A stretch of 64,000 bases of DNA from Neofusicoccum parvum. Its lineage: Eukaryota; Ascomycota; Dothideomycetes; Botryosphaeriales; Botryosphaeriaceae. Shown here piece by piece: positions 23,810 to 35,928 of the stretch. The notes under the pieces are model-generated. The model was not told the DNA's origin and ran no database searches. It saw only the letters and a list, made by a program, of their open reading frames with translations. Location of the stretch: the NCBI GenBank assembly GCA_020912385.1, contig CP087220.1, positions 248,001 through 312,000 of the forward strand. Reading direction: 5' to 3'. The first letter of the stretch is position 1. Each line of letters opens with the position of its first letter. The position numbers were made by a program, and so were the translations under genes.

Positions 23810-24275
23810 GCTGTGGTCAGATCAGACAGTAATCACGAGATGTAAAAAAATTTATGTTGTTCTAGTTCAAAATTTGGGTTCCGGCGGTGCCGTTTGTACA
23901 AGTGTTTGCCTTACGATTCGCACCATGGGTAGATCACGGATGGGCCGCTGGCGATCGGCCGGAGAGCGTCCGGCGCGCTGAAGCCGTAGAGCGCACCGGT
24001 GTGGGCTGCCTAACCAGCATATATCATGGCGCTGCACCCGGACTGCCATTACCAATGTACGCCAATTCCTGCAGCTGTCTGACAAACACCAGGATGCATG
24101 TTGTGTCAGCGATTCATTGCTCCTGATTAGTGTATTGCTCCACGAGTCAGGTTTACGTCATCCACCGCCAGCGGCGCTTCTTTACACGAACTCCTGCACG
24201 TCTGCGTGGATGGAGATTGTACAGAAGACGCGGAGCAGGTACGAAGTGTCGTTCACGCCCGGAAAGCCCGAAACC
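23810..24275. other. Short intergenic region, ADE13 3' end and NAD kinase promoter
   Basis: Both flanking genes are on the plus strand. The sequence holds no supportable gene or obvious core element. An upstream in-frame extension of the NAD kinase start exists but has no support. Confidence 0.5.
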
Positions 24276-26278
24276 ATGGAAGCCGCGCACGCTGCGGGCG
24301 ATTCGGCGCTCAATCGCTCTGACGAGGTAGCTATGGACAACATGCCAGCCCCGCCGCCCCCTCCATTCTGCATGCTGCTGGCTGCTGCTGCTGCTGCTGC
24401 CCTACCCTCTCGACGCCCGCCGCAGCTCGTCGCTACCGCCAGTCCGCACACTGACATGAGCGCCCCGGGACAAAGGAACTCGACCGCGTCCCCAGCGACT
24501 CGGAGACCCAGAATGCCCTCGAGGTGAGTCCGTCCCCCTCTCCGCCCAAAAGTCCCAGCCCCGAGCGCACCGCAGCCCACACCGCAGCCCGCAACCCGCA
24601 ATCCGCGCACTCGGCTGACCCACAGGGCTCCCGCAACCCGCACCGCAGGTCGTCTTCGACAACGAAGCCGTGCACCGGCGCAAATCGTCGCTCGCGCCCG
24701 GCACGGCGCAGCGCCCGCGCCACCTGCGCAAGCCGACCAACTGCTTCGTGCACTCGCTGATCGAGCCGCACCGCGACGCCGCGCTGCTCCAGCAGCAGCA
24801 GCAACAGCAACAGCAACACCAGCAGCCCTCCTCCAACACCTCGGGCGTCTCGTCGCCGGTTCCAGGCGGCGAGGAGCCGGCGCCGGCGCCGTCGTACGAA
24901 GGCCTCCGGTCGGAGAAGGTGGCGGACAAGAACCCGGACGGGAGCGGCAACGGCGACGCGGCGGTGCAGTCGCGGCTGCTCACCAAGAAGCAGATCTCGG
25001 ACATGGCGTTCGGGATCCGCGAGCTGGCGAAGAAGCTGGCGCACATCCGGATCAAGATGAACGTGCGGAACGTGTTCATCCTGGCCAAGGCGCACGACGA
25101 GACGCTGATCGGGAACACGAGGGAGGTGGCGGAGTGGCTGCTCGGGCAGGACGCGAACTACAAGATGTGAGTTGCTGCGGGTGGGGGCTGTGCGGGGAGG
25201 GGTTGGGCTGATTGCGAGGCAGATATGTGGAGAAGACGCTGGAGGATAATAAGATCTTTGACACGGCGGGGCTTGTGGGCGATAATGAGTCCTACAAGCA
25301 CCGGTTACGGTTCTGGACCGTGGAGCTGTGCCAGCAGCGTCCGCAGACTTGGGATATCGTGCTAGCTGTAAGTCATGCCTCATCTGCGGGATTGGTGTTG
25401 CGCGAGACACGTGCTAATGGCAGATCACTGTAGCTTGGTGGTGATGGGACTGTTCTGTATGCCAGCTGGCTTTTCCAGCGCGTTGTCCCACCGGTTTTGG
25501 CATTCTCACTTGGCTCCTTAGGCTTCCTGACCAAGTTTGATTATGATTCCCACCCAGAGACATTGTCGAGGGCCTTCAAAGATGGTATAACCGTTAGTCT
25601 GCGCCTGAGGTTTGAGGCAACGGTGATGCGCTCTCAGAGGCACAAGAACAATGAAGGCTCGTCACGGGATCTGGTCGAAGAGTTGATCGGCGAGGAGGCT
25701 GAGGATGCACATACGCACCGCCCAGACGGCACGCATAATATCCTCAATGAAGTTGTGCTCGACCGTGGACCAAACCCCAGTACGTAAACCTCACAGCCGA
25801 TGCCAGTCATCCACTGACATTTGAACCATCAGCCATGTCCTCAATCGAAATCTTCGGCGACGACGAACACTATACCAGTGTCCAAGCAGACGGCATATGC
25901 ATCGCCACGCCTACAGGATCCACTGCTTATAACCTCGCAGCGGGAGGCTCGCTTTGCCACCCGGACAATCCGGTCATCCTACTCACAGCTATCTGCGCCC
26001 ATACACTCTCCTTCCGCCCCATCGTCCTGCCCGACACCATCGTCCTCCGCGCCGGTGTGCCATACGATGCTCGCACCAGTTCGTGGGCCAGCTTTGATGG
26101 CCGTGAGCGCGTTGAGCTGAAGCCCGGAGATTACGTCACGGTATCTGCGTCGAGGTTCCCTTTCCCGAGTGTCCTGCCGCTGGAGCGTAGGGGCAAGGAT
26201 TGGATCGACAGTATCTCGCGCACGTTGAATTGGAACTCGAGACAGCGGCAGAAGAGCTTCAAGGAGTGGGAGAAATGA
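24276..26278 (+). CDS. ATP-NAD kinase
   Basis: Six exons: 24276-24326, 24476-24523, 24649-25166, 25223-25367, 25434-25779 and 25833-26278, giving about 517 aa. It phosphorylates NAD(H) to NADP(H). The GGDG motif lies at about residues 256-259 and is split from the upstream helix by an intron. The NE and GSTAYNLAAGGSL motifs follow in the C-terminal lobe. The poorly conserved N-terminal region carries a polyglutamine run (nine Gln, His, two Gln, encoded near 24790-24828). The first intron is the least certain part. Its donor GTAGCT is weak and the acceptor could be AAAG at 24475 or ATGAG nearby; both keep frame. The two later exons that hold the active site are firm. Confidence 0.9.
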
Positions 26279-27207
26279 TTGGGAAGGGGGTCGTTTGCAG
26301 TGCAGGTTCTCTTGATGGTGCGGAGTTTGGATAGAGGGTAACTTGGGTGGCTCAGTGAGTTCATCATTGCATGGTGGGAGTGGATTGGTGGGTTGGAACC
26401 GCTTATTGGATACGGCGAACCTGGCTTCTGTGGCTTCATCGCTACTGCACGTCAATGGAATTCTTAGTATTGCTTGTTCGTTGTGGCTGGTCTGTGTCCA
26501 AGCAGGCCAAGCATTCGTGCATTTATTCCGACCCCGCGGGGATCGTCAGTGCTTTCTATATTTCCCCGCCTTCGCTTAAGAGTGTCCGTAAATTAGAGAT
26601 GAGCTGTTATGGCCACTCGCATGAAGAAGACTTGGTGAAGTAAGGTGGCTTCGGTAGTTCGCGTCTTTGTCGTTCGAAAACACGCCGAACGCCGGGAGAG
26701 CACTGACAAGATGCTCGCAGCCGGTTGCACAGCATCAACGCGCGTGATACCCGGAAGCGCTGCTTCTACCGGTCCGGAACGGCCCTTTACTGGTAATATA
26801 ACTGGATATGGCATAGTAATGCATGCAAGGTGATGTCCACCTGCCAAGAGCAGTGCAACCGGGGCAGGTTCCAAAAAGGCGATGTGAGTCGTCGATCTCC
26901 CATGCTCTCCACAACTTCTGCACCGAGCGAGAAGGCAGTGTTTCAAAAGTCCTCCAATCGGTTCGCCTCTCATCAAAATAGTACAGCTTGGCGTTTTACG
27001 CGGAAGTTCGGTAAACATTCAGCCCCCTTTCAATCTAAGTCTACTCGTCTATTTGTCTGTAGGAGGAAGTGGACGCGTACGTGTTTTTTGTGGGGTAGAC
27101 ACCAAGAAAGGACTCCGGTGGGGCCACTGCAGCGTCTATAAAGATTCCGCGTCTAAATTCTCCCTGGATGTTGCGCACCCGTCAAGGAGCAGTTGCCACT
27201 ATTCGCA
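26279..27207. other. Intergenic region upstream of the RG lyase
   Basis: No gene is supported. The right end carries a TATA element at 27137-27142, before the secreted lyase gene. The left end is the 3' flank of NAD kinase. Confidence 0.5.
27137..27142 (+). promoter_or_regulatory. TATA box of the rhamnogalacturonan lyase gene
   Basis: TATAAA, 66 nt before the start codon, matching the spacing of inducible fungal promoters. Confidence 0.6.
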
Positions 27208-28912
27208 ATGTTGACGAAACTGAGCGTTGCTTTTCTTCTCTCCATATGCAGCCAGTCCGCGCTGGCTGCATTTGGCATCACGGATAATGGAGACAGCTTC
27301 ACCATCGATGCAGGCTCATCCAACCCCCTGACCATCACCGTGGACAGCTCCAACTGCGACATCACGTCCTTTTACTACCGCAGCCAGGAATACCAGTATT
27401 CCGGCAAGGGATCTCACATCAGCTCAGGCCTTGGATCAGCAACGGTTACCGCTGAGACGGTTTCTGGTAGGAAATCAAGACTGACATGGATCTACGCCTG
27501 CTGATCCTACTACAGACACTTACGCCAAGGTCACTTGTGTCACAGACACACTCACACACTATTATGTTGTCAAGTCTGGCGAGAGCAACGTCTACATGGC
27601 AACATACACGTCCGCAGAGCCAGATATAGGAGAGCTGCGATACATCGCTCGCCTGGACGACTCTCTTTTGCCGTCCGAATACCCTTTCGGTGACGTCTCC
27701 ACCACCGCAGATAGCACCGAGACCGTTGAGGGATCTGACGTCTTCATTGTTGACGGAGAGACCCGCAGCAAATTTTACTCCAGCCAGCGCTTCATCGATG
27801 ACGAAGTCCACTGCGTTTACGGGGATGATGTCCACGCCTGCATGCTGATGCCGCAGTACGAGACATCATCTGGCGGACCCTTCTTCCGGGACATCAACAC
27901 CAACAATGCCGGCGACTCTACCAACCTGTACTGGTACATGAACAGTGGCCACGTCCCGACCGAAGACTTCCGCCAAGGCCTCCACGGTCCCTATGTGTTG
28001 ACCTGGAGCCGCTCTGGCGTCCCAACGCTCAGCTCCTTGGACTTCTCCTTCTTCGCCGACCTGGACATCGAGGGCTACGTCGCAGACAGCGGCCGCGGCA
28101 CAGTGACCGGCACCGCATCCGGCGTCTCTAGCGATGACTACGAGATCGTCGTCCACTGGCACAACACCGACGCCCAGTACTGGACCTACGCGTCCTCCTC
28201 GGGCGCCTTCACCTCCCCGGCCATGAAGCCCGGCGAGTACACCATGGTCCTCTACCAAACCGAGCTCGAAGTCGCCACCTCGACCGTCACCGTCACCGCC
28301 GGCTCCGCCACCACCGCCAACATCGCCAGCACCTGGACCGCAAACGCCGACCCGCTCTTCCTCATCGGCGCCTGGGACGGGCAGCCCACCGGCTTCCTCA
28401 ACGCCGCCAACCAGCTGCGCATGCACCCATCCGACTCGCGCATGTCCGCCTGGGGGCCCGTCACGTACACCGTCGGGTCATCCTCCGCCGCGGCGGTGCC
28501 GATGGCGCTGTGGAAGGGCGTCAACGACCCGCTCACCATCTCGCTCGCGCTCGACGCCGACGCGCAGAGCGGCGCGGCCACGCTGCGCGTCGGCACCACG
28601 CTCGCCTTCGCCGGCGCCCGCCCCTCCGTCACCGTCAACGACTACGCCCCCGACGCCCCGGCTGCCCCGACCAAGATCGATTCTAGAGGCGTGACGCGCG
28701 GCGCCTATCGCGGCTATGGCGAGGTGTACGACTTTGACATTCCGGATGGGACGCTGGCGGCGGATAACACGATTACTATCTCGGTTACCTCGGGGAGCAG
28801 CGGGGATGAGTACTTGGCGCCGAATTTTGTGAGTTGATGCTGCCGTCTGACGGGCTGTGAGGGAGACTGACTTTGGATGCAGATCCTCGATGCGATTGAG
28901 TTGTTCAGGTAG
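27208..28912 (+). CDS. Secreted rhamnogalacturonan lyase (PL4-like)
   Basis: Three exons, 27208-27466, 27516-28828 and 28883-28912, give 533 aa; the last exon encodes only nine residues and the stop. A signal peptide ([11 protein letters not shown].. ending SALA) shows secretion. The mature protein begins [14 protein letters not shown] and contains [18 protein letters not shown] and [11 protein letters not shown], as in Aspergillus-type rhamnogalacturonan lyases. These cleave rhamnose-galacturonate bonds of pectin by beta-elimination. The order is a catalytic beta-sandwich, a fibronectin-III-like middle domain ([14 protein letters not shown]) and a C-terminal carbohydrate-binding-like domain. 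Length is normal for the family. A TATA box lies 66 nt upstream, consistent with induction on plant cell walls, which is inferred. Confidence 0.93.
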
Positions 28913-30029
28913 GGTTGCGGCGCTTGCGCTGAGAGTGCGATGGAGGGCGGGTGGTCTTTCTTCCGTTCAAGGCGGGAAGCACTTGTGTCCGGCTCTCGGG
29001 ATTTTGCTTGTGTGGCAGCTGTTCTGGATTTCTTGAACATATATATGGAGAATCTGGATGTCTATCCGCTGGGTTTGGTCTATGCTTCCGCTTCTGCTTC
29101 CGACTCCGCTTCTGGGTTTATGATGAAGTTACCGGCATGAATATGCGCTCTTTCCGCTTCTTATGCAATCCTCCGTGAAGAATCAGCGTAGTGCTTTGCC
29201 ATATTTGCACCTTACCTTTACCATACTAAGGTGGAAAGGTGGTAGAGTTGCCATGACCGAAGTTCAAAAGTCTACAGGTCCGGAGAAATGGTCAATGGAC
29301 ATCTTCTACACGAGGGACAGAGATCAAAACTGATACTCTCAGCTATGCATGGCTGTTTCATTGATACACAAGTGCTTTCAGACGGATTGGCCCTTCCGGG
29401 ATTAGCGACGTCGGTCGATTCTCAATGCCCATTTTCAACCCCAATCTCACGAAACATTCTTGCTTGCCCTACCCCAAAATCTTGACTAGTGATACAGTCT
29501 CTTAAGACTCTGAGCGGAGTTAATTTGAGAAAATAGACTGGTCGCATTACATAGTTTTCTCCAGGCTGATGTCAAGGCGGGGAATAACTTCAAGCCTATT
29601 GCTCTCTCTATGAAAAGATGCTCTGGTGTGTCTGTATCCGGATCAGTGGAACTATTATATAAAAGCGCCATTATTGAATTCTATCCTGGGAGATCTCGTT
29701 TCAGTCAGGACGTCCTTCAGAGACAGGAAATGAAGCTCACGGACTAAGACAAGGAACCGCATTATAATCTGCTCTAGCAGTCAAAGTCTTGCGAATCGAT
29801 CGTCATACTCCATCTCTATGGGCCATTCAGTTCGGCTGGGCTTTGCTCACGAAATGTGTCGAAGCAAAGCTGGAACTTAGGACCATTTTTCTAGTGTAGC
29901 AGAATTGGAAACCAGTAACGGCTCCAACTGCCATTTCATCGGTTCAGTCATCGCGAAATATCCAAACAAGTGACATCAGGAAACCATCCCTCATTGCAAG
30001 CGAATGATTCTAAACTTAGTTATCCGCCA
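28913..30029. other. Intergenic region between convergent genes
   Basis: This region lies between the 3' end of the RG lyase (+) and the 3' end of the acyltransferase (-). It is moderately AT-rich and no gene, RNA or repeat was recognised. Confidence 0.5.
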
Positions 30030-31916
30030 TCAAACCGTCTTCTTCAACTCCGACTCATAGTACATCCCCTCATACCCTCCATCCTGCTCACCATCCCTCT
30101 CCGCACTGGCGATCAACTTCTGCTTCTCAAAATCCTCGAACAGCTCTGGCCCAAACGTGTCGATCACATCCACCACCTGCTTCGTCAGGGCTTGGCGCCT
30201 CGCCCTTAGCCTCGCCAACGCGCCGGCCTGGAACGGATTCAGCGCGACCAGCAGCGGCGGCAGGCTCTTCAGCACATCGGTGCCCACCTCGCCGATGCGC
30301 AGGCCCGCGAACGTGACGCCGACCATGAGCGCGAAGAACGCGGGCACGAACGCGCGCAGCGGGAGCCAGGCGGGCACGTACGTGGTGGCGCGCACCCAGC
30401 ACGGGGCGGTCTGGCAGACGGCGCCGGCGCGGCGGCAGTAGACGAGCCAGACGGCGACGACGGAGGTGTACCAGAGGTAGAGGGCGGGCGCCAGGCCGAG
30501 GGCGACCAGCATCTTCCAGGTGCCGACGACGTCGCGGGCCTGCAGCTTGACGGACGAGCTGGCGAGGGCCTTGCGCTGCTTCTTGACGGAGATGAGCTTG
30601 GCGGTGGCGAAGATGGGCCAGAAGAGGAGGAGCGAGGGCAGCGTGCCGGCGATGAGCGTGAGCAGGAAGCCGATGCGGTAGAGCAGCGTGCCCAGCACGA
30701 AGAGCCACGGCCGCTGCCGCACGTTGCCCCACTCCACCTGGTGGTCTTTGATGCCCAGCGACCGCAGCTGCCGGTTGTACGCTGTGACGGATTTGGTGAG
30801 CGCGACCACCTGCGGCTCGTCTTTGAAGCGCGTGTAGCCCTCGAGGAGCCGCCGGTTGAGCTCGATGACGGTGGGGAGGGGGAGCTTCAGGCGCAGCGGC
30901 TTGTAGAGGCGGCGCGTGGCTTGGATGAGCGTCAGGGTTTGGTGGTCTGGGGCTTGCTGCGTAACGGCTGCCAGGGCTTGCTCGATCGTTCCGAGCAGGG
31001 AGCCTACGGCGTTGCGTTTGGAATCGCCGCCGTCTTTGAAGGCGGCGATCTGGTCTGGGTGGATGTGGACAGGGTTGCCGAACTCGATGACGGCGCGGGA
31101 GCGGAACTTGTTGGGATGGAAGTAGTTCATGCCACACGGGATGATCTGGAGGCCGCAGTCCGGCTCGCGCGCAAGTGTCCCAAGAGCGATGATGGCGGCG
31201 CCGGCTTTCAAGGGCAGGAGAGAAGGTCTGTCGTGAGAACCGCCTTCGGGGAAGATGCCGATGCAGCCGCCATGGCAGAGCTCGTTGTAGACGGCGTCAA
31301 ACATCTGGTGCTGGTCGATGTGTGGCGACACCTTGAACGAAGTGCCCTCGCGCAAGCCCTTGTGCAGCGGATGGTCTGATGCAAACGTTTTGAAGGGCGC
31401 CCTCAGGCGCAGCTCCTCTGGGCCAAGAATTTCGGCGATGGGCTGCTGGTCGGGGCTTTCGTTGTCTACTTTGGGCAGGATGATAGCGCCTCCGACCATG
31501 AACTTGGAGGACTTGAAATCAGTGCCCTTGCCGCGCACCAGGGTCGGGTCGGTTTCCGGATCGGGCAAGTAGATCTGCCCCTCGCCGGGCTTGATGTTGT
31601 CCATAGCGCGGACGACGGGCAGGGCTCCCATGCGACCGGCCAGGGTGCCGATGTACGGCTCCCTCATGGACTTCTCGGCGATGAGGAAGTTGACGCGACG
31701 GGCGGCATGCTGCTTGAGGATGTGCATCAGCAGCACCGAGTCGACGAACTGGTTGGCGTGGGGGGCGGCGATGATGATGACGGGCCCGCGCTTGGGGACG
31801 CGCCATGCGTTGCGTGGGTACACCTCGCGGAAGAAAATGTCCAGGCACAGCGTGAAGATCCAGAGGCCCAGGTCGTACACCCACGGCACCAGCAGCCGCC
31901 GGTGCTTGGGGGCCAT
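30030..31916 (-). CDS. Glycerol-3-phosphate acyltransferase, Sct1/Gpt2-like
   Basis: Intron-free on the minus strand, 628 aa from the ATG at 31916, which has a strong context (CACCATGG). The PlsC acyltransferase domain starts with APHANQFVD (His about 53), then GALPVVRA and GCIGIFPEGGSHD with PLKAGAA, matching acyltransferase blocks I-III. Four or so hydrophobic segments in the C-terminal half (FVLGTLLYRIGFLLTLIAG, LGLAPALYLWYTSVVAVWLV, AFVPAFFALMVGVTFAG) anchor it in the ER. It makes lysophosphatidic acid, the first step of glycerolipid synthesis. A further in-frame ATG at 32027, also in good context, would add 37 basic, Ser/Thr-rich residues. The shorter form begins just where similarity to fungal relatives is expected. 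Confidence 0.9.
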   Translation of the reverse strand: MAPKHRRLLVPWVYDLGLWIFTLCLDIFFREVYPRNAWRVPKRGPVIIIAAPHANQFVDSVLLMHILKQHAARRVNFLIAEKSMREPYIGTLAGRMGALPVVRAMDNIKPGEGQIYLPDPETDPTLVRGKGTDFKSSKFMVGGAIILPKVDNESPDQQPIAEILGPEELRLRAPFKTFASDHPLHKGLREGTSFKVSPHIDQHQMFDAVYNELCHGGCIGIFPEGGSHDRPSLLPLKAGAAIIALGTLAREPDCGLQIIPCGMNYFHPNKFRSRAVIEFGNPVHIHPDQIAAFKDGGDSKRNAVGSLLGTIEQALAAVTQQAPDHQTLTLIQATRRLYKPLRLKLPLPTVIELNRRLLEGYTRFKDEPQVVALTKSVTAYNRQLRSLGIKDHQVEWGNVRQRPWLFVLGTLLYRIGFLLTLIAGTLPSLLLFWPIFATAKLISVKKQRKALASSSVKLQARDVVGTWKMLVALGLAPALYLWYTSVVAVWLVYCRRAGAVCQTAPCWVRATTYVPAWLPLRAFVPAFFALMVGVTFAGLRIGEVGTDVLKSLPPLLVALNPFQAGALARLRARRQALTKQVVDVIDTFGPELFEDFEKQKLIASAERDGEQDGGYEGMYYESELKKTV

Positions 31917-33708
31917 GGTGAGGTGGTCGGGCCGGTCAGCGTGGTCCCGGCGCAGCAGCCTGGCCGAGTGCGTTGGTGTCGCGGTGGAGGTGCGAGGTGA
32001 AGAGCGAGTGCGAGTCGCTTTCGTCATTTTGACCCCCAACCTGTCTCGGCTGCCTCCAATCCTGCGCTCCACCCGAGCCAACCCCATTCGGCAATGCAGC
32101 CGCAACGACAGGCACCAGCCTCGCGCTCAACGAGGACCACTGCTTGCATTAATCCGCAGTCTCTGGCGCTCTTCCGGCAAAAGCACGCACAACGAAGCGG
32201 ACTACCTCCACTCCCGTGTTCTTGCTCGTATTCGCTCGCTCGCTGGGTAGGAATCAGGTGCTGGTTGAGGGAAGCACTGTTCGACCGCGAAAGAGGAAAC
32301 AGACTATACAAGCACCATTGTCTTGGCTTTCCGAGAACACTCTTCACGTCAAAAGCCGCTGTACGGCAGGAGCAGATTGGCGAACAAGAACGCATCTCGA
32401 GGGCAACTATAGCAACGGTTAACGAACTCGACGGCGGCCGGCCTACGTGGCAGGCAGTGCATTACGCAGCAAGTTCACGTGTTGAATCGTACGGCCCGTT
32501 TTAACCTCCTGCCGAATCCGAGTCCATGCATGCTTCACTTTTAACTCCTCACCCCAATTGCGGAAATACCCACCGTTATCGAGAAGCTGCATGCTCCGCG
32601 GGTCCCGGGCATGAGGAATCAACTGGAAGACGGCGTGCGGCCCAGAGCTGCTCGGTACGGCCGGGCCGGAGGACGGGCTCCAGCATCCATCCGACGGAGC
32701 CGCGTTGCCAAGCACAGGCCGTCTGGAGGAATGACGCGGAAGACAGTGAGGTGGCTGGCGGAGTGCGTCGGCCATCAAGCGGTGCTGAACCGGACAGCAG
32801 CTGGTCTGTTAAAGAGCGACCATGGCTGAGCTGGAGCTAAAAATACGCGGCGCCTCGTCAGACCAGCACGGTGGCGAAGTTCGCGTGCGTACCACCAACA
32901 CAGCCGCCGCACTGAGTAGCGGTGAACGTGCTCTGCAGCACACGCCGAAAGAACCACCGTGCCTGAGCGATCAGCAATAGCGCGCGGCAACGCCTCAAGG
33001 TTGAATCAACGTAAAGCAGTAAGAGCTGAAGAGATCAATGGACCCGGCTGCTGACACTGCGGAAGTGCCCTTAAGCTTTGATGGTGGCGATGTGGGAGGC
33101 CGCGGCCGGCCTGCTCAGCCTGCATGCGGCGGCGCCCGCAGCGCGGGGCACGGCTCGGCGCGAACGCGTCTGCCGGTGGCAAGACATGCGGCGATGACGG
33201 TTTCAGCAGGTCATACGGCTCTGTCGCCTGCGATGATGTGCAGGCCCAGCGGGTGCGGAAGCCCATGCGGTGAGTATAAGAAGTCTGGCCTGGGCGGCGT
33301 GACAACTCATGTTGGTGACGCGGTGGACACCGGTGCCAATAGCCGCTAGGCAGAGGCGATGCTTGCGGTTAGGCGGGATGGGGCAAAAAGGCGGTATCAC
33401 GAACTGTTGGCTGCGGAGCGTTCGCGTGGAGGTGGTTTGTGTGCGGAGATCTCGGCCGGTGCGTCGCGCCGCGCTCGGGCAGCCTGACTCCACCCCAGAT
33501 CATGAAAATTTACGTGCGCTCGACTGACGGGTGGGGAAGCCGGGCTGCTTAAGAAGGCGGCGGCGGCACACCTGCTTGCTGAGCCTAGCCAGCCCTCTGC
33601 GCGTTGCTGCAGAACACCACATCGCCACGCTACCGCACCATCCCGGCTCTCGTCCCGAGCCGCTACCCGCCCGCGGTCCGTGACCAGTCACAGGACCGAA
33701 CCCGAACG
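31917..33708. other. Divergent promoter region, GPAT (-) and MFS transporter (+)
   Basis: No coding frame in this 1.8-kb gap is supported. It must hold the promoters of the minus-strand acyltransferase and the plus-strand transporter. An in-frame extension of the acyltransferase reaches 32027 or 32087. Confidence 0.5.
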
Positions 33709-35448
33709 ATGGAGTCGGCCTATTCCGAGAAGGAACTGCCCGGCCTGGACGCGAGAAGCGTGAGGAGCTCGGAGAGTACGACCGTCCCGGAGCACCACAA
33801 CTACGAGCGCGATGCCGACCGATATCGGAACATCTATGGCGCCATCATCGACACCACCTACATGCAGCCCGGCGGCGACGATGTCTACGATGCCAAGGTC
33901 AAGCTGCTGAACGAGGCCCTGCTGGACATGGGCATGGGCCGATACCAGTGGCTCCTCACCGTGGTCACCGGTCTCGGATGGTTCCTCGACAGCGTATGTG
34001 CGCTCCACTTTAATGCCCAACAATGTGCTGACTTCGCTTCCAGTTTTGGATGTTCTCGTTCATCTTCATCGAACCCGCTGTGAAGAGCGAGGCCAAGTTC
34101 GGCACGAGCAACGCCGCCTTCCTGACCGTGTGCCAGTATGTCGGCCTCACCGTCGGCGCCGCTGCCCTGCCGATGATGTCCGACTTCCTCGGCAGGAAGC
34201 TGATCTTCAACTTCTCTCTTGGCCTGATGTGCCTTGCCGGTCTCGTCGGAGCTGGCATGCCCACCTTCACCGGCCTCTGCATTGTTTCGGTTTTCATGAG
34301 CATTGCTGCCGGAGGCAACCAGGCTGTTGACAGCTCCATCTTCCTGGAGATCATCCCAGCGTCGCACCAGTACCTCCTCACTATGCAGGGCATGTACTCC
34401 GGCCTGGGCAAGCTCGTTGCCGCTGCTGTCGCTTGGTAAGCCAAAGTGCCACCCGCCCGTTCTCACTCACATCACTAACGACCACAGGCCTCTGATGTCC
34501 AAGTTCTCCTGTAGCGCCGATGCCACGGCTGACTCCTGCCACTACGTCAACAACATGGGCTGGCGGTACTCCTGGTGGACGCTCGGCGCCATCACCGTCT
34601 TCTTCTGCATCATCCGCTACTTCTTCCTGATGCACGAGACCCCCAAGTTCCTGCTCGGCCAAGGCCGCGACGCCGACGTCGTCGCCACCGTCAACGCCAT
34701 CGCCGCCTTCAACAAGAAGGAGACCTGGCTCACGCTCGACGCCTTCCTGCAGATCGAGAAGGTCCACGGGCCCTCGACGCTCCCCACCCCCTCCCCCAAC
34801 ACCCCCAAGCTCCGCCGCGCGCTCCTCCCCTTCCGCCCGCGCTGGATCAAGGGCGTCTTCTGCACCAAGCGCCTCACCACCTCCACCAACCTCCTCATCG
34901 TCATCTGGGCCCTCATCGGCCTCGCCCTCCCCCTCCACACCACCTTCACCCCGCGCTACCTCGCCGCGCACGGCGTCCCCGCCATGTCCACCTCGCTCAC
35001 CTTCCAAACCCACATCTACACCGCCCTCTGCGCCATCCCCGGCCCCATCGCCTCGGCCTTCCTGATCGAAGCCGAGCACGCCGGCCGCAAGAAGACGGGC
35101 GCCGCCGCGTCGGCGGTGGCGGGCCTGCTGCTGTTCCTGCACGCGACGGCGCGCAGCCACGGCGACGTCATCGCGTGGAGCTGCGTCGCCGCCTTCTTCC
35201 AGACCGCCGTCGTCAGCCTGATGTTCACGTACGCGCCCGAGACCTTCGCCGCGCCCATTCGTGGCACCGGCATGGGTGTTGTCGGCTTCTTCGGCCGCCT
35301 CACCGGCCTCGTTGCTGCGCTGGTGGCGGCGTTTACGAGTGGGGCCGCGGGCGGCGCGCCGATGTGGGTTGCGGCGGCGTGTTGGGTTGTTGCGGGGTTG
35401 TTGTGGTTGTGTCTGCCGTATGAGATGAGGGCGAGGGCGTCGAATTGA
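33709..35448 (+). CDS. MFS transporter, SV2/SVOP-like membrane carrier
   Basis: Three exons, 33709-33993, 34044-34435 and 34488-35448, give 545 aa. The cytosolic N-terminus of about 75 residues ends in NEALLDMGMGRYQWLLTVVTGLGWFLDS, a hallmark of the SV2/SVOP-like branch of the major facilitator superfamily. The first helix then continues after intron 1. The loop between helices 2 and 3 has the MFS motif SDFLGRKLIF. The second half has FTYAPETFAAPIRGTGMG, equivalent to the sugar-porter PESPR region. About 12 membrane helices are expected. Relatives carry sugars, organic acids or unknown solutes, and the substrate here cannot be set. The central loop (about residues 295-330) is Pro/Thr-rich and basic. 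Confidence 0.9.
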
Positions 35449-35928
35449 GGGGGGTGGTTGTTCATGTCTCTTTTTGTGTGCTGGATGTTTTCAAATTGTT
35501 TGTGAACGTGCGGGAGTACCATGGTGGGGAAAGGATTCTCTTGGTTAGAGACTGTGACGACGGAGTTATGAGAAATGCTTTCCCGATATCATCATGACAT
35601 AGGATAGGTAGGGTAGGGAATGGTTCTCGAGCCAGAATAAAAAAAAACAAATCAAAATAACGGCAAACCAGACATCTTGCCGGTGCTTAAGTTGAGAGTT
35701 ATGACGCAAAGCATTCTTATATCCCAAGACATCCATTTGTGAAATGTGAACGCATACGTCCTCTTTCAATGTTTTGCTTTGGGGTCTGCAGACGAATAAT
35801 ATCTATCATCACTACCGCTGCTACTCATCTCCGCTATTCTCATCAAAATTTACGCCGTCACGTTCACATGCTGCACAAGATTGAAGCAAATGATGACATT
35901 CACTATCCTAGACCATCTTGCATTCCCT
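35449..35928. other. Convergent intergenic region
   Basis: This region lies 3' of both the MFS gene (+) and the GFA-domain gene (-). It is AT-rich with a poly-A tract near 35636-35648. No gene is seen. Confidence 0.55.
35636..35641 (+). terminator. Candidate polyadenylation signal AATAAA of the MFS gene
   Basis: AATAAA followed by an A-rich run lies about 190 nt after the transporter stop codon. Confidence 0.4.

Noticed and set aside
24433..25410. 325-aa open frame on the minus strand over NAD kinase
   Set aside because: It is antisense to firm NAD kinase exons, is rich in Arg/His/Leu runs from GC bias, and crosses true introns.
34381..35160. 259-aa Glu/Gly-rich minus-strand frame
   Set aside because: Antisense to the MFS transporter; composition follows from the third-position GC of that gene.
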